25,375 bases of DNA from Villigracilis sp900696595 (GCA_030263615.1 SZPH01000044.1:1-25375); one strand, 5' to 3'; positions 1 to 7,770 are shown, counted from the stretch's first letter. Numbers and translations: made by a program. Notes: generated by a model not told the origin, from the sequence alone.

Positions 1-99
1 TAGCCGTCCCTTCGTGAGACGACCACTCAGAATTTCGCGGAATTGTATTTGGTCGAGATCGTAATCCCATAAATAGGGGAGGCGCTGTGTTGCCTGCAT
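1..99 (-). CDS. Partial CDS, N-terminus of an unrecognised protein
   Basis: An open frame of 33 codons runs off the left edge of the window. It starts at an ATG at 99 and reads MQATQRLPYLWDYDLD and onward with no stop. The acidic, aromatic-rich opening (PYLWDYDLD, then an FREIL-like stretch) looks like a real soluble N-terminus rather than random translation, and it resembles the opening of small uncharacterised proteins common in Chloroflexota; that resemblance is from memory and no function is claimed. No Shine-Dalgarno precedes the ATG, but a perfect TATAAT lies exactly 6 nt upstream on the same strand (106-111), which fits a leaderless transcript. It is divergent from the ABC transporter operon. 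The short visible length is the main uncertainty. Confidence 0.55.
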   Translation of the reverse strand, partial: MQATQRLPYLWDYDLDQIQFREILSGRLTKGRL

Positions 100-105
100 C
101 TTTTG

Positions 106-111
106 ATTATA
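106..111 (-). promoter_or_regulatory. -10 hexamer TATAAT, likely leaderless promoter
   Basis: TATAAT on the minus strand ends 6 nt before the ATG at 99. Transcription starting 6-7 nt downstream of a -10 box would begin at the start codon itself. No good -35 box is visible. The same spacing recurs before four other genes in this window. Confidence 0.45.
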
Positions 112-163
112 CGTGAAAATCAAAACTACGGTGTGACACGACTCTTATCCCCGTCTAAATCGG

Positions 164-194
164 TTTACCGTTGCATTTATATTGGGTGTATAAT
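164..194 (+). promoter_or_regulatory. Candidate sigma-70-type promoter of the ABC transporter operon
   Basis: A perfect -10 box TATAAT (189-194) is preceded by a weak -35-like TTTACC (164-169) with a 19-nt spacer. The predicted transcription start near 201 gives a leader of about 50 nt before the ATG at 252. Confidence 0.45.
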
Positions 195-200
195 CTCCGA

Positions 201-221
201 TCATTTTGCGCGGCAAAATGA
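201..221 (+). promoter_or_regulatory. Perfect inverted repeat at the predicted 5' end of the ABC operon mRNA
   Basis: TCATTTTGC and GCAAAATGA pair over 9 bp around a 3-nt GCG loop. The element sits just after the TATAAT at 189-194, so it would form a stem-loop at the extreme 5' end of the transcript or act as an operator overlapping the start site. Either role is inferred. Confidence 0.45.
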
Positions 222-251
222 AACACATATTCTCTATTGGAGGAGAACCGT

Positions 252-1979
252 ATGAAACGAAATCTGTTCGTCCTGCTTTCGTTGCTGGTGGTCGCGAGCA
301 TGGCGCTCGCCGCCTGCGGTGGCACGCCCGTAGCCACCGAAGCCGCCACCGAAGCCGCCACGGAAGCCCCCGCCCCCGCAACTGAGGCGCCCGCCACCGA
401 ACCCGCCGCGCCTTACGAAGGCATGAAAGTGGAAGCGCCGAACTGCGATTACGGCGGCAACGTCAAGTCTATCGAAGCGGTGGATGAATTCACCGTGAAG
501 ATCACGCTCTGCACGCCCGATCCAGCCGTCCCTGCGAAAGTGGCGTTTTCATCCCTCGGCATTCAACCGAGCGAATATCTCGAATCCACTGGTGGGACGG
601 GCGATCTGCTCGAGAAACCCATCGGCACGGGTCCCTACAAACTCGAATCTTGGGAACGCGGCAACCAGATCGTCTTCACCCGCAACGACGATTATTGGGG
701 CGAGCCCGCCAAGAGCCAGACTCTGGTGTTCCGTTGGAGCACCGAATCGGCTCAGCGCCTGCTCGAACTCCAATCCGGCACCGTTGACGGTATGGACAAC
801 GTCGGTCCCGATGATTTTGAGACGGTCAGCGGCGATTCCAACCTGCAGTTGCTCCAACGCGAAGCGCTCAACGTTATGTACATCGGCATGAACAACAAGT
901 TCGCGCCGTTCGATAACGAAATCGTGCGCCAGGCATTTGCCCAGGCGATTGACCGACAACGCATCGTGGATAACTTCTATCCCCCCGGATCGGAAGTCGC
1001 TTCTCACTTCACCCCATGCTCCATCCCGAACGGCTGCGAAGGCGAAGAATGGTATGCCTACGACCTGGATGCCGCCAAGGCGTTGCTGACGGAGGCTGGT
1101 TATAGCGAGAGCAACCCCTTCCCCGCCATCAAACTGTACTATCGCGACGTCGTGCGCGGTTATCTGCCCGATCCGGGCGTTGTCGCTCAGGATATTCAGG
1201 CGCAGTTGAAAGCCAACCTGAACGTTGACGTTGAGATCGTAGTTATGGAATCCGGCGCGTTCATTGACGCCGCCAACTCCGGCGAACTGGACGGGCTCTT
1301 CCTCCTCGGCTGGGGCGCAGACTTCCCAGACGTCGTCAACTTCCTCGACGCTCACTTCCGCGGACCCGCGTTCGATTCGTTCGGCGTTGGCTTTGACGAT
1401 ATCAACGAAGCGCTTGCCTCCGGCGCTCAATTGGGCGACCCTGCCGCTCGCGCTCCGTTCTACGAAGCCGCCAACAATGCCGTCAAACTGCATGTCCCGA
1501 TGATCCCCGTCGCTCACGGCGGCAACGCCGCGGCGTATAAAGCCGCTGTGGAAGGCGCTCACGCCAGCCCGCTCAGCACCGAAATCTTCGCTGTTATGGG
1601 CGTTGCCGGGCAGGACACCTTCGTGTGGATGCAGAACGCTGAACCCATTTCGCTCTACTGCGCCGACGAAACCGACGGCGAATCTCTGCGTGCCTGCGAG
1701 CAAGTCACCGAGCCTTTGCTGTCCTACGAAATCGGCGGCACCGCGGTTGAAACCGGCGGCTTGGCTGAATCGTACGAATCGAACGCCGATCTGACCGAGT
1801 GGACCTTCCACCTCCGCCAGGGCGTTTCCTTCCACGATGGCTCTTCGCTCGACGCCAACGACGTGGTACTGTCCTACGCCGTGCAGTGGGATGCCGCGCA
1901 CCCGCTCCACAAGGGCAACACCGGCGCGTTCGAATACTGGACCTATCTGTTCGGTAATTTCATGAACGCTCCGCAATAA
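252..1979 (+). CDS. ABC transporter substrate-binding lipoprotein (SBP_bac_5/DppA-OppA family), apparently circularly permuted
   Basis: This 575-residue lipoprotein should capture a peptide, nickel or similar ligand outside the membrane and deliver it to the permeases encoded just downstream. Residues 1-22 form a lipoprotein signal ending in ALAAC (Cys22), followed by a Thr/Glu/Ala/Pro linker to about residue 54. The ATG at 252 is chosen because GGAGGAG (239-245) lies 6 nt upstream; a TTG at 237 overlaps that site. Family motifs are clear but in unusual order. Blocks normally central or C-terminal come first: VKSIEAVDEFTVKITL (71-86), PIGTGPYKLESW (123-134), VRQAFAQAID (225-234), VPMIPVAHG (415-423). 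The block that normally opens the mature protein lies at the end: DTFVWMQNAEPISL (455-468), EPLLSYE (487-493), FHLRQGVSFHDG (519-530), DANDVVLSY (534-542). The chain stops in the loop that normally joins this block to VKSIEAVDE. The ligand cannot be predicted. Confidence 0.9.
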   Translation: MKRNLFVLLSLLVVASMALAACGGTPVATEAATEAATEAPAPATEAPATEPAAPYEGMKVEAPNCDYGGNVKSIEAVDEFTVKITLCTPDPAVPAKVAFSSLGIQPSEYLESTGGTGDLLEKPIGTGPYKLESWERGNQIVFTRNDDYWGEPAKSQTLVFRWSTESAQRLLELQSGTVDGMDNVGPDDFETVSGDSNLQLLQREALNVMYIGMNNKFAPFDNEIVRQAFAQAIDRQRIVDNFYPPGSEVASHFTPCSIPNGCEGEEWYAYDLDAAKALLTEAGYSESNPFPAIKLYYRDVVRGYLPDPGVVAQDIQAQLKANLNVDVEIVVMESGAFIDAANSGELDGLFLLGWGADFPDVVNFLDAHFRGPAFDSFGVGFDDINEALASGAQLGDPAARAPFYEAANNAVKLHVPMIPVAHGGNAAAYKAAVEGAHASPLSTEIFAVMGVAGQDTFVWMQNAEPISLYCADETDGESLRACEQVTEPLLSYEIGGTAVETGGLAESYESNADLTEWTFHLRQGVSFHDGSSLDANDVVLSYAVQWDAAHPLHKGNTGAFEYWTYLFGNFMNAPQ

Positions 1980-2010
1980 GCCGGATTCCTTGATCCGATT
2001 ACTGTAAGAC

Positions 2011-2045
2011 AATCCCCGGCAGGGGAGTATCGCCTGCCGGGGATT
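2011..2045 (+). promoter_or_regulatory. Intercistronic hairpin between binding protein and permease
   Basis: AATCCCCGGCAG (2011-2022) and CTGCCGGGGATT (2034-2045) form a perfect 12-bp stem around an 11-nt loop in the 79-nt gap between the binding-protein gene and the first permease. No U-tract follows. It more likely protects the upstream mRNA or partly attenuates readthrough, giving more binding protein than permease as in many ABC operons, than acts as a full terminator. Confidence 0.6.
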
Positions 2046-2058
2046 CTCATACCCCTCC

Positions 2059-3138
2059 ATGATTACTTATATCCTTCGCCGTATCATCCTGAGTATTCCA
2101 GTTCTTATTGGCATTTTATTTGTCACGTTTTCTCTCGCGCGGCTTATTCCAAGCGACCCATGTCGCGCAATGCTGGGGGAAAAAGCCACGGATGAGGTAT
2201 GCGACGATTTCCTCCGTCGTCACGGGTTGGATAAGCCGATCCCGGTTCAGTTTGTTGTTTATATGAAGGAAATCCTTCAAGGGGACTTCGGGCGATCTTT
2301 TCGGTTTTCATTGCCGGTGACCGAAATTCTGATGCAGCGTCTTCCGATCACGGTCGAACTGGCAATTGCGGCATTATTGATCAGCATGTTGGTGGGCATA
2401 CCTTTGGGAATACTCTCCGCCGTCAAACACAATTCCTGGGTTGATGTATTAACCATGCTCTGGGCGAATATCGGGGTGTCCATGCCCGTCTTTTGGCTGG
2501 GTTTGATGCTGGCGTATATCTTTGCCCTTGCCCTGAAAGACACGCCGTTTCAACTCCCCCCCTCGGGGCGTTTATCTCCAGGTTTGATACCGATCCCTTT
2601 TTATGAAGTATGGAATATGAACGTGACCGAAGGCACGACGACGTTCACCATCCTGGATTTTCTAAGCCGCATGAACATCCTGAACGGATTCCTCAGCCGT
2701 GATTTTGACCTGATCAAAGACGCAACCACTCATCTCATCCTTCCGGCTTTGGCGCTGGGAACCATCCCCATGGCGTTGATCGCGCGCATGGCGCGATCTT
2801 CCATGTTGGAGGTTTTAGGGCAGGACTACATCCGCACCGCGCGCGCCAAGGGGTTGCGGTATAGGACGGTCATAATAAAACACGCGTTTCGCAACGCGTT
2901 GCTTCCATTGGTGACCGTCATTGGGCTTTCATTTGGAGGATTGCTCGGAGGCGCCGTGTTGACAGAAACGGTCTTTAACCTGTCTGGAGTCGGGCGCATA
3001 CTGTATGAAGCGATTACCGCGCGCGATTATGGAATCGTCCAGGCGTTTACAGTTGTCATTGCGGTCTTTTTTGTCGCATTGAATCTTATCGTGGATATCT
3101 CATACGCTTACCTTGATCCTCGCATTCGGTTAAACTGA
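2059..3138 (+). CDS. ABC transporter permease, DppB/OppB/NikB type
   Basis: This is one of two membrane subunits of a peptide/nickel-family importer. The 359-residue protein opens with the family-typical MITYILRRIILSIPVLIGI amphipathic start and first membrane helix, then has a periplasmic segment with GDFGRSFRF (residues 76-84) and further helices. The cytoplasmic EAA loop that contacts the ATPase is seen in DYIRTARAKGL, and the end YLDPRIRLN is standard for DppB proteins. A periplasmic insertion around 165-225 is somewhat long. No Shine-Dalgarno precedes the ATG (the preceding bases are pyrimidine-rich), so translation may depend on the upstream gene or on the hairpin at 2011-2045. Two nucleotides separate its stop from the next permease. 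No ATP-binding subunit is encoded nearby, so it must be supplied from elsewhere. Confidence 0.93.
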   Translation: MITYILRRIILSIPVLIGILFVTFSLARLIPSDPCRAMLGEKATDEVCDDFLRRHGLDKPIPVQFVVYMKEILQGDFGRSFRFSLPVTEILMQRLPITVELAIAALLISMLVGIPLGILSAVKHNSWVDVLTMLWANIGVSMPVFWLGLMLAYIFALALKDTPFQLPPSGRLSPGLIPIPFYEVWNMNVTEGTTTFTILDFLSRMNILNGFLSRDFDLIKDATTHLILPALALGTIPMALIARMARSSMLEVLGQDYIRTARAKGLRYRTVIIKHAFRNALLPLVTVIGLSFGGLLGGAVLTETVFNLSGVGRILYEAITARDYGIVQAFTVVIAVFFVALNLIVDISYAYLDPRIRLN

Positions 3139-3140
3139 AT

Positions 3141-4100
3141 ATGGCCAAAAACAAACAAGCAAATGCCAGGCTGGATGTGGAGGGTATGTCCCTTCAATCT
3201 CTCAGCCTGTGGAATATCACCCTGCGGCGTTTATTACGCCGTAAATCGGCCGTTATCGGGCTGGTTATTATCGGCATTCTGATTATGGTTGCCCTGACAG
3301 CGCAATGGCTCGCCCCTTACGATCCGTTGAAATCAATGCTCGATATTCAGGGCTATTCTGGATCGATAGAAAAAAGACTTCCGCCCTGTATTCATATGCT
3401 TGGCTGTCCCGCCGATGAGCCTCAACACATTCTGGGGTTGGACGGAAACATTCGCGACGAGTTTAGCCGCCTGTTATATGGCTCCCGCCTGAGCTTAATG
3501 GTTGGATTTGCCACCGTGACTTTCGCCATCATCATCGGCACTGTGCTCGGCGCTCTCGGCGGTTATCTGGGCGGATGGGTGGACAATGTCATCATGCGCG
3601 TCATGGACGTGTTACTGGCATTTCCCTCGCTTCTTTTAGCGATCGCCATTGTCACAGTTCTGGGACCTGGGCTCATCAACGCCTTGCTCGCCATCGGCAT
3701 CGTCTCCATTCCTGCGTATGCGCGCGTAGTGCGCGCTAGCGTGCTTTCTGTTCGTGAGATGGATTATGTCTCCGCCACCAGGGCGCTTGGCGGAAACACC
3801 TACGAAATCCTTTTCAAACGGATTCTGCCGAATGCCCTGACGCCGCTCATTGTGCAGGGAACGCTGGGGATCGCCACCGCCATATTGGACGCGGCCGCTC
3901 TTTCCTTCCTCGGACTCGGCGCGCAACCTCCAACGCCGGAGTGGGGCTCCATGCTCGGCGCGGAACGCAACCAGGTATTCACTGCGCCGCATCTTGTGTT
4001 TTATCCGGGCTTTATGATCATGCTCACCGTGCTGGCTTTCAATCTCATTGGGGACGGGTTGAGGGACGCGCTCGACCCCCGGCTTGGACATGCCAGCTGA
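3141..4100 (+). CDS. ABC transporter permease, DppC/OppC/NikC type
   Basis: This 319-residue protein is the second permease of the importer and pairs with the preceding gene product. It has the N-terminal cytoplasmic segment and first helix of the OppC_N type (RRLLRRKSAVIGLVIIGILI, about residues 30-49), the WLAPYDP motif after it, and the permease core from about residue 115. The EAA loop reads DYVSATRALGGNTYEILFKRILPN, split across the conserved glycine, and the C-terminus GDGLRDALDPRL is diagnostic of the family. It starts 2 nt after the upstream stop with no clear Shine-Dalgarno, consistent with translational coupling. An internal ATG at 3186 lies too close to a GGAGGG to be preferred. 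A strong terminator follows 13 nt after the stop, ending the operon without an ATPase gene. Confidence 0.93.
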   Translation: MAKNKQANARLDVEGMSLQSLSLWNITLRRLLRRKSAVIGLVIIGILIMVALTAQWLAPYDPLKSMLDIQGYSGSIEKRLPPCIHMLGCPADEPQHILGLDGNIRDEFSRLLYGSRLSLMVGFATVTFAIIIGTVLGALGGYLGGWVDNVIMRVMDVLLAFPSLLLAIAIVTVLGPGLINALLAIGIVSIPAYARVVRASVLSVREMDYVSATRALGGNTYEILFKRILPNALTPLIVQGTLGIATAILDAAALSFLGLGAQPPTPEWGSMLGAERNQVFTAPHLVFYPGFMIMLTVLAFNLIGDGLRDALDPRLGHAS

Positions 4101-4112
4101 TTTTGCCCGCTC

Positions 4113-4146
4113 AAACGCCCCGAAAAATTTTCGGGGCGTTTTTTAT
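4113..4146 (+). terminator. Rho-independent terminator of the ABC transporter operon
   Basis: AAACGCCCCGAAAA (4113-4126) pairs with TTTTCGGGGCGTTT (4128-4141) as a near-perfect palindrome, followed by a T-rich tract to 4146. It lies directly downstream of the second permease. Confidence 0.9.
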
Positions 4147-4352
4147 TGGGGCGCCAGGCAAGGGCGGCCGGGTTTCGCGGGGATTGCCAGGTTAATTTGG
4201 AAAAGCGCAATATCAAACGTCCGCTACAAACAGCGGGATATTCTGTTTTTCTATCCCGGGTCATTCCAAAATGAAATAGCGGTCATGACGGACTTTACTG
4301 GCGGAAGAGGCGCCCGGCGGGTATGATGAAATTGCGGAAAGAGTCGCTGAAT

Positions 4353-4373
4353 TTCGGCGTTGAATGCGCCGAA
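4353..4373 (+). promoter_or_regulatory. Small hairpin abutting the ribosome binding site of the next gene
   Basis: TTCGGCG (4353-4359) pairs with CGCCGAA (4367-4373) around a 7-nt loop, ending one base before the GGAGGAG site at 4374-4380. It could keep the site exposed or affect initiation. A TATGAT at 4322-4327 is a possible -10 box for this gene, but no matching -35 is visible. Confidence 0.35.
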
Positions 4374-4383
4374 GGAGGAGACC

Positions 4384-4674
4384 ATGGCAGTTTCACTGTT
4401 TATCGGGTTGCTGGGAGGGGCGATCCTGGGGCTTGCCACACAGAGCGGGGGTTCGCGGTGGTGCGATCTGGCGCGCGCGCGTCATCCGCTTTTGTTCAAG
4501 TCCATCGGGTTGTCTCTATTGGGACTGGCGCTGTTGATCCCCCTGCTGAGGTTGACAGGGGCGCTGGAGATGCGCATGACGCCGTTCTTTTGGGGCGGGT
4601 GCATGGCGCTCAGTTTCATCTATGCTTTCTTTGCCGCGCGCTGTCAGTGGGCGGAGGGCGACAGGCAGGCGTAA
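4384..4674 (+). CDS. Small hydrophobic membrane protein of unknown function
   Basis: The gene encodes 96 residues starting MAVSLFIGLLGGAILGL. Three hydrophobic stretches (about residues 1-18, 38-60 and 66-84) suggest two or three membrane helices; the loops are basic (SRWCDLARARHP). Cysteines occur at 27, 73 and 87 but form no recognised motif. The start is fixed by a strong GGAGGAG (4374-4380) three nucleotides before the ATG, which argues for a real gene despite the lack of a recognised family. The stop lies 6 nt from the stop of the convergent LysR gene. I do not recognise the protein and assign no function. Confidence 0.65.
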   Translation: MAVSLFIGLLGGAILGLATQSGGSRWCDLARARHPLLFKSIGLSLLGLALLIPLLRLTGALEMRMTPFFWGGCMALSFIYAFFAARCQWAEGDRQA

Positions 4675-4680
4675 AACGCA

Positions 4681-5601
4681 TCAGTCCGGGTTGCGGCGAA
4701 GAAGATCTTCATTTTCCGGGGCGTGGATGAAGCTCCAGAACGCGTCGCGCGCGCGATGAGGCGGCGCGGCGCGTTTTCGCGCAAGGAAGTTGACGCGCTC
4801 CATCCTCAGCCCTTCCACCGGCAGGCGGACGATTCTTCCGAGGCGGCGCAGGTTGCGGCTGGCCAGTTCCGAGACAAAGGAAACGCCGAAGCCGCCTGCG
4901 ACCAGTTCGAGAACGCCCTCCACGCTTCCCACTTCGAGGAAGATGTTCAGGTCTTCGAGAGCGATGTCGAATTTTGCCAACTCCTCCAGCATGACCTTGC
5001 GCGTGCCGGAGGATTCCTCGCGCAAAATGAAAGGTTCCTGAAGCAGTTCCGCCGGTTCAACGAAAGGCCTGCCCGCCCAGGGATGCGCCGAAGGGACAGC
5101 CAACCCGATTGTGTCGCGGAAGAATTCCTGGGTTTGCAGGGCAGTCTCCGCCGGTTCGGAACTGATGACGCCGAGATGGGCTTCGCTTCCCAGCAGTTTT
5201 TCGGCGATGTGGCGCGGCTGGCAGGCAAGGATGCGGGCGCGGACGGAGGGATAGGCGGCGCAGAAACGGGCGACCATAAGCGGCAGGATGAATCTCCCGC
5301 TGGTGGAACTGCAAACAATACGCAGTTCGCCCGTCTCTTTGTTTTGCATGGAGGTCATCATCTCCCGCAGTTCGTTGGCGTCGCGCAGGAGGCGGCGGGC
5401 ATACGGCAGGAGCAGGTGTCCGGATTCGGTCAGGATCAGACCGGCGTTCGTGCGGGTGAACAGGCTGGCGTTAAGTTCCGCCTCGAGCAGTTTGATCTGG
5501 CGGCTGAGCGCGGGCTGGCTGATGCGCAATTGCCTTGCCGCGCCAGACAGGCTGGAAGCGTCCGCCACGCAGAGAAAGAATTCAAGTTTGCGAAGGTCCA
5601 T
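4681..5601 (-). CDS. LysR family transcriptional regulator
   Basis: This 306-residue protein is a typical LysR regulator. The N-terminal winged helix-turn-helix (about residues 1-60) reads MDLRKLEFFLCVADASSLSG, then AARQLRISQPALSRQIKLLE and LFTRTNAGLILTESG. A linker helix follows, and from about residue 90 comes the periplasmic-binding-protein-like effector domain (GELRIVCSS, then FILREESSGTRK and GGFGVSFVSELA), as in the CysB/CbbR-like branch. The start follows GGAG (5609-5612) with 7-nt spacing. It lies 39 nt downstream of the NrfD-type gene on the same strand and is probably the last gene of that respiratory operon, so it may respond to a metabolite linked to this electron-transfer chain. 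LysR genes are more often divergent from their targets, so the target is uncertain. Confidence 0.92.
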   Translation of the reverse strand: MDLRKLEFFLCVADASSLSGAARQLRISQPALSRQIKLLEAELNASLFTRTNAGLILTESGHLLLPYARRLLRDANELREMMTSMQNKETGELRIVCSSTSGRFILPLMVARFCAAYPSVRARILACQPRHIAEKLLGSEAHLGVISSEPAETALQTQEFFRDTIGLAVPSAHPWAGRPFVEPAELLQEPFILREESSGTRKVMLEELAKFDIALEDLNIFLEVGSVEGVLELVAGGFGVSFVSELASRNLRRLGRIVRLPVEGLRMERVNFLARKRAAPPHRARDAFWSFIHAPENEDLLRRNPD

Positions 5602-5632
5602 TGCGCCGCTCCATGCGGCAGGGCGATCGAGG

Positions 5633-5653
5633 CGCGGAGTTTAAATCTCCGCG
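5633..5653 (-). promoter_or_regulatory. Intercistronic hairpin between the nrfD-type and lysR genes
   Basis: CGCGGAG and CTCCGCG form a 7-bp stem around an AT-only 7-nt loop that spans the stop codon of the NrfD-type gene. No U-tract follows, so it may tune readthrough or mRNA stability rather than terminate. Confidence 0.35.
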
Positions 5654-6927
5654 GAGTCCGGTCCATGCCGGTCGTCTCCCGCCCGAAAGGGAAGGTAGCG
5701 CGCGGCCAGACTGAAGGCCAACAACCAGTAGCACAGAACCATCGTGGCGACGGCGAACTCCACCCAGGTGGGCGTGTAGGAATTGAGGATGATGTTGGGC
5801 GTGAACGGGTCGTAGGAAATGGAGGCAATCAGCCCGGCGAAGTTGTAGTTCCAGCGCGTGATGATGGCGGCCAGAATGGGAACGACGGCGGCGGCCATCA
5901 AATAGCGGAAGTTTCTCACGCGCTTCGCCGCCAATAGAATCGAACCGGCGATGATCGGCAACACAGCCTGCCCCAGCCAGAACGTGAGCGAGTAGGGAGC
6001 GATGGTGTCGAGCATTTGCGTTTGCAGGAAAATCTCGCGGTCGAAACTGTAATAGTTGGTGACCGCCCAATCCCACACGCGCAGATAGGTGAGCAGCAGG
6101 GTGATTCCGCCCGCCAGTTGCGCCACATCGTACAGCGCCGAATCGCCGACCGTTCCCGGGCGCATGACGCGAAAGATGAAAACGCTGGCGATGAACAGCA
6201 ACGAGACGCCGCCGCTCATGGCGGAGAAGACAAACTGCACCGGCGCGCTCTGGTTGAACCAGATTCCGCGCCCTGCCAGGACGGAATAGGTTGCGCCGAG
6301 GGAGGCTTGATGAAGCAGGGATAACGTCAGCCCGGCCACAGCCAGAACCGGGCCCGCCTTGTGCAACCAGTTTGACAGCGCGTGTACCCGTCCCATCAAC
6401 GAGCCGAGGATTTTATATCGCGCCAGCAGGGGGTGATTTTTGAAGAACGGATGCTCCAGAATGACCGGCAAAATTTCGGCTGCCAGAACCGAAAGATACA
6501 GCACCACGCACATGGTCACTTCCCACAACAGGGAATGCGGCTGCCAGAACACGATCGGATGCCAGAAGCGAAACGGCTGACCAAGATCGAAGAGCAGGAC
6601 CATGCCGGCCGTGGAATATCCCAAAAAGCCGAGCAGGACAGCCAGTTTTCCAATCGCTTCGAAGCGTTTAATGCGCAGGATGTAAACGATGACCCCAAAC
6701 ACAAAGGCGCTGCCGCCCATCGCAATCGAGGACAGGTCAATTGAAATCCACAAACCCCAGGGGACGGAATTGCTCAGGCCCGTCACTTGCAGTCCGTCGC
6801 GCAGGACGATAAACGCGCCGGTCAGGCCGAAGATCAGACCCGCGATCAAAAGCCCGATCCAATATGGGAAAATGTCCACCGACGTTTTTCCGAGCCGCAG
6901 AATGGGATGACGAATATCGTGGATCAT
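5641..6927 (-). CDS. NrfD/HybB-type polytopic membrane subunit (quinone-interacting)
   Basis: The 428-residue protein has ten hydrophobic segments (roughly 24-42, 55-84, 92-115, 133-157, 190-218, 230-253, 266-290, 313-333, 340-361, 387-413). Features such as SNSVPWGLWISIDLSSIAMGGSAF, split by hydrophobic runs, and GKAG/HKAGPVLAVAGLTLSLLHQ are characteristic of HybB, the longer branch of the NrfD/PsrC superfamily. Members bind menaquinone or ubiquinone and pass electrons to or from a periplasmic iron-sulfur subunit without haem. Its ATG overlaps the stop of the ferredoxin gene as ATGA (6924-6927), and AGGAGG (6935-6940) provides a ribosome site with 7-nt spacing, so the two products are made together. 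With the neighbouring cytochromes it should form a quinol:cytochrome or cytochrome:quinone oxidoreductase; the direction cannot be read from sequence. Confidence 0.9.
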   Translation of the reverse strand: MIHDIRHPILRLGKTSVDIFPYWIGLLIAGLIFGLTGAFIVLRDGLQVTGLSNSVPWGLWISIDLSSIAMGGSAFVFGVIVYILRIKRFEAIGKLAVLLGFLGYSTAGMVLLFDLGQPFRFWHPIVFWQPHSLLWEVTMCVVLYLSVLAAEILPVILEHPFFKNHPLLARYKILGSLMGRVHALSNWLHKAGPVLAVAGLTLSLLHQASLGATYSVLAGRGIWFNQSAPVQFVFSAMSGGVSLLFIASVFIFRVMRPGTVGDSALYDVAQLAGGITLLLTYLRVWDWAVTNYYSFDREIFLQTQMLDTIAPYSLTFWLGQAVLPIIAGSILLAAKRVRNFRYLMAAAVVPILAAIITRWNYNFAGLIASISYDPFTPNIILNSYTPTWVEFAVATMVLCYWLLAFSLAARYLPFRAGDDRHGPDSAEI

Positions 6928-7751
6928 GCTCCAGCCTCCTGTCCGTCTTCAGGTTTGGGGTTGGGGGGGATGTAGTACACGCGCGGCTCCGTGCTGAGTT
7001 CTTCGCGCAGGCGCAAAGTGACCAGCGCTTCACTCCGCGCAACCGAAACGGGGCTTGCCGCGTCGTTCAAATCGCCGAAGGCGCGCGCCCCGGTCGGACA
7101 GACGACCACACACGCCGGGGTGGCTTCGCGATCCACGCCGGGGGTGAGCCCGTATTGCAACCCCTTGTCAATGCGATGGGAGCAGAAATGACATTTCTCC
7201 ACCACGCCGCGCGGACGATTCTCCACCTCCGCCATGCCAAACTCCGGCGACTTTGGGCTGGTCTCGATGGGTTGCTTCCAATTGAAAACGCGCGCGCCGT
7301 AAGGACACGCCACCTGACAATAGCGGCAACCGATACAGCGCTCATAATCCATCGCCACAATTCCATCCGGGCGATAGTAGGTAGCCTGCACCGGGCAGAC
7401 ATGCACGCACGGCGCCTCGGCGCATTGCATACATGGGCGCGAGAGATAGAACTCCCCGCCCGACTGCGTCGTCTCGGTCGTCACCACGTTGTATAACATA
7501 TCGTCCGCCAGGTTGTTGACCGCCTGGCAGGCATACGTGCAATAGTTGCAGCCGATGCATTTGTTAATATCAATCAACATGCCCCACTTGCGCCCGCCCT
7601 CCGAATCCGTCTCGCTGCCGCGCACGCGCACATCGTTCAGCCCGATAAATTGCGTCAGCCCGAGGGCGCCCAACAGCGCGGCGCCCACCTTCATCAGATC
7701 GCGCCGGGAGACATGCGCCTCAGCCGGTTTATGCTCAGAGTCTGCCTGCAT
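6924..7751 (-). CDS. Tat-exported ferredoxin-like protein with four [4Fe-4S] sites (NrfC/HybA/DsrO type)
   Basis: This 275-residue protein is the iron-sulfur wire of the complex. A twin-arginine signal (SRRDLMKVGAALLGALG, residues 15-31) sends it folded across the membrane. Four cysteine groups follow: C65/68/71/75, C107/110/115/119, C139/142/145/149 and C187/190 with C214/218, the usual arrangement of NrfC-like subunits that carry four [4Fe-4S] clusters. The ATG at 7751 is preferred over 7754 because GGAGG (7757-7761) is then 5 nt away instead of 2. It lies 19 nt after the heptahaem cytochrome gene and overlaps the NrfD-type gene by 4 nt. The protein lacks the long C-terminal membrane anchor of HybA. 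It should pass electrons between NrfD and the cytochromes. Confidence 0.92.
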   Translation of the reverse strand: MQADSEHKPAEAHVSRRDLMKVGAALLGALGLTQFIGLNDVRVRGSETDSEGGRKWGMLIDINKCIGCNYCTYACQAVNNLADDMLYNVVTTETTQSGGEFYLSRPCMQCAEAPCVHVCPVQATYYRPDGIVAMDYERCIGCRYCQVACPYGARVFNWKQPIETSPKSPEFGMAEVENRPRGVVEKCHFCSHRIDKGLQYGLTPGVDREATPACVVVCPTGARAFGDLNDAASPVSVARSEALVTLRLREELSTEPRVYYIPPNPKPEDGQEAGA

Positions 7752-7770
7752 CATCGCCTCCAATCCGCCG

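Noticed and set aside
237..251. TTG at 237 as start of the binding protein
   Set aside because: The TTG overlaps the GGAGGAG ribosome site that serves the ATG at 252, and a lipoprotein signal begins properly at 252.
549..2060. 503-codon open frame antisense to the binding protein gene
   Set aside because: It lies wholly opposite a well-supported gene, has no family motifs or ribosome site, and is explained by the G/C-rich codon usage of the sense gene.
4723..5937. 404-codon open frame opposite the LysR and NrfD genes
   Set aside because: It crosses two real genes on the other strand; its translation is low-complexity (Arg/Gln/Gly-rich) with no recognisable domain.
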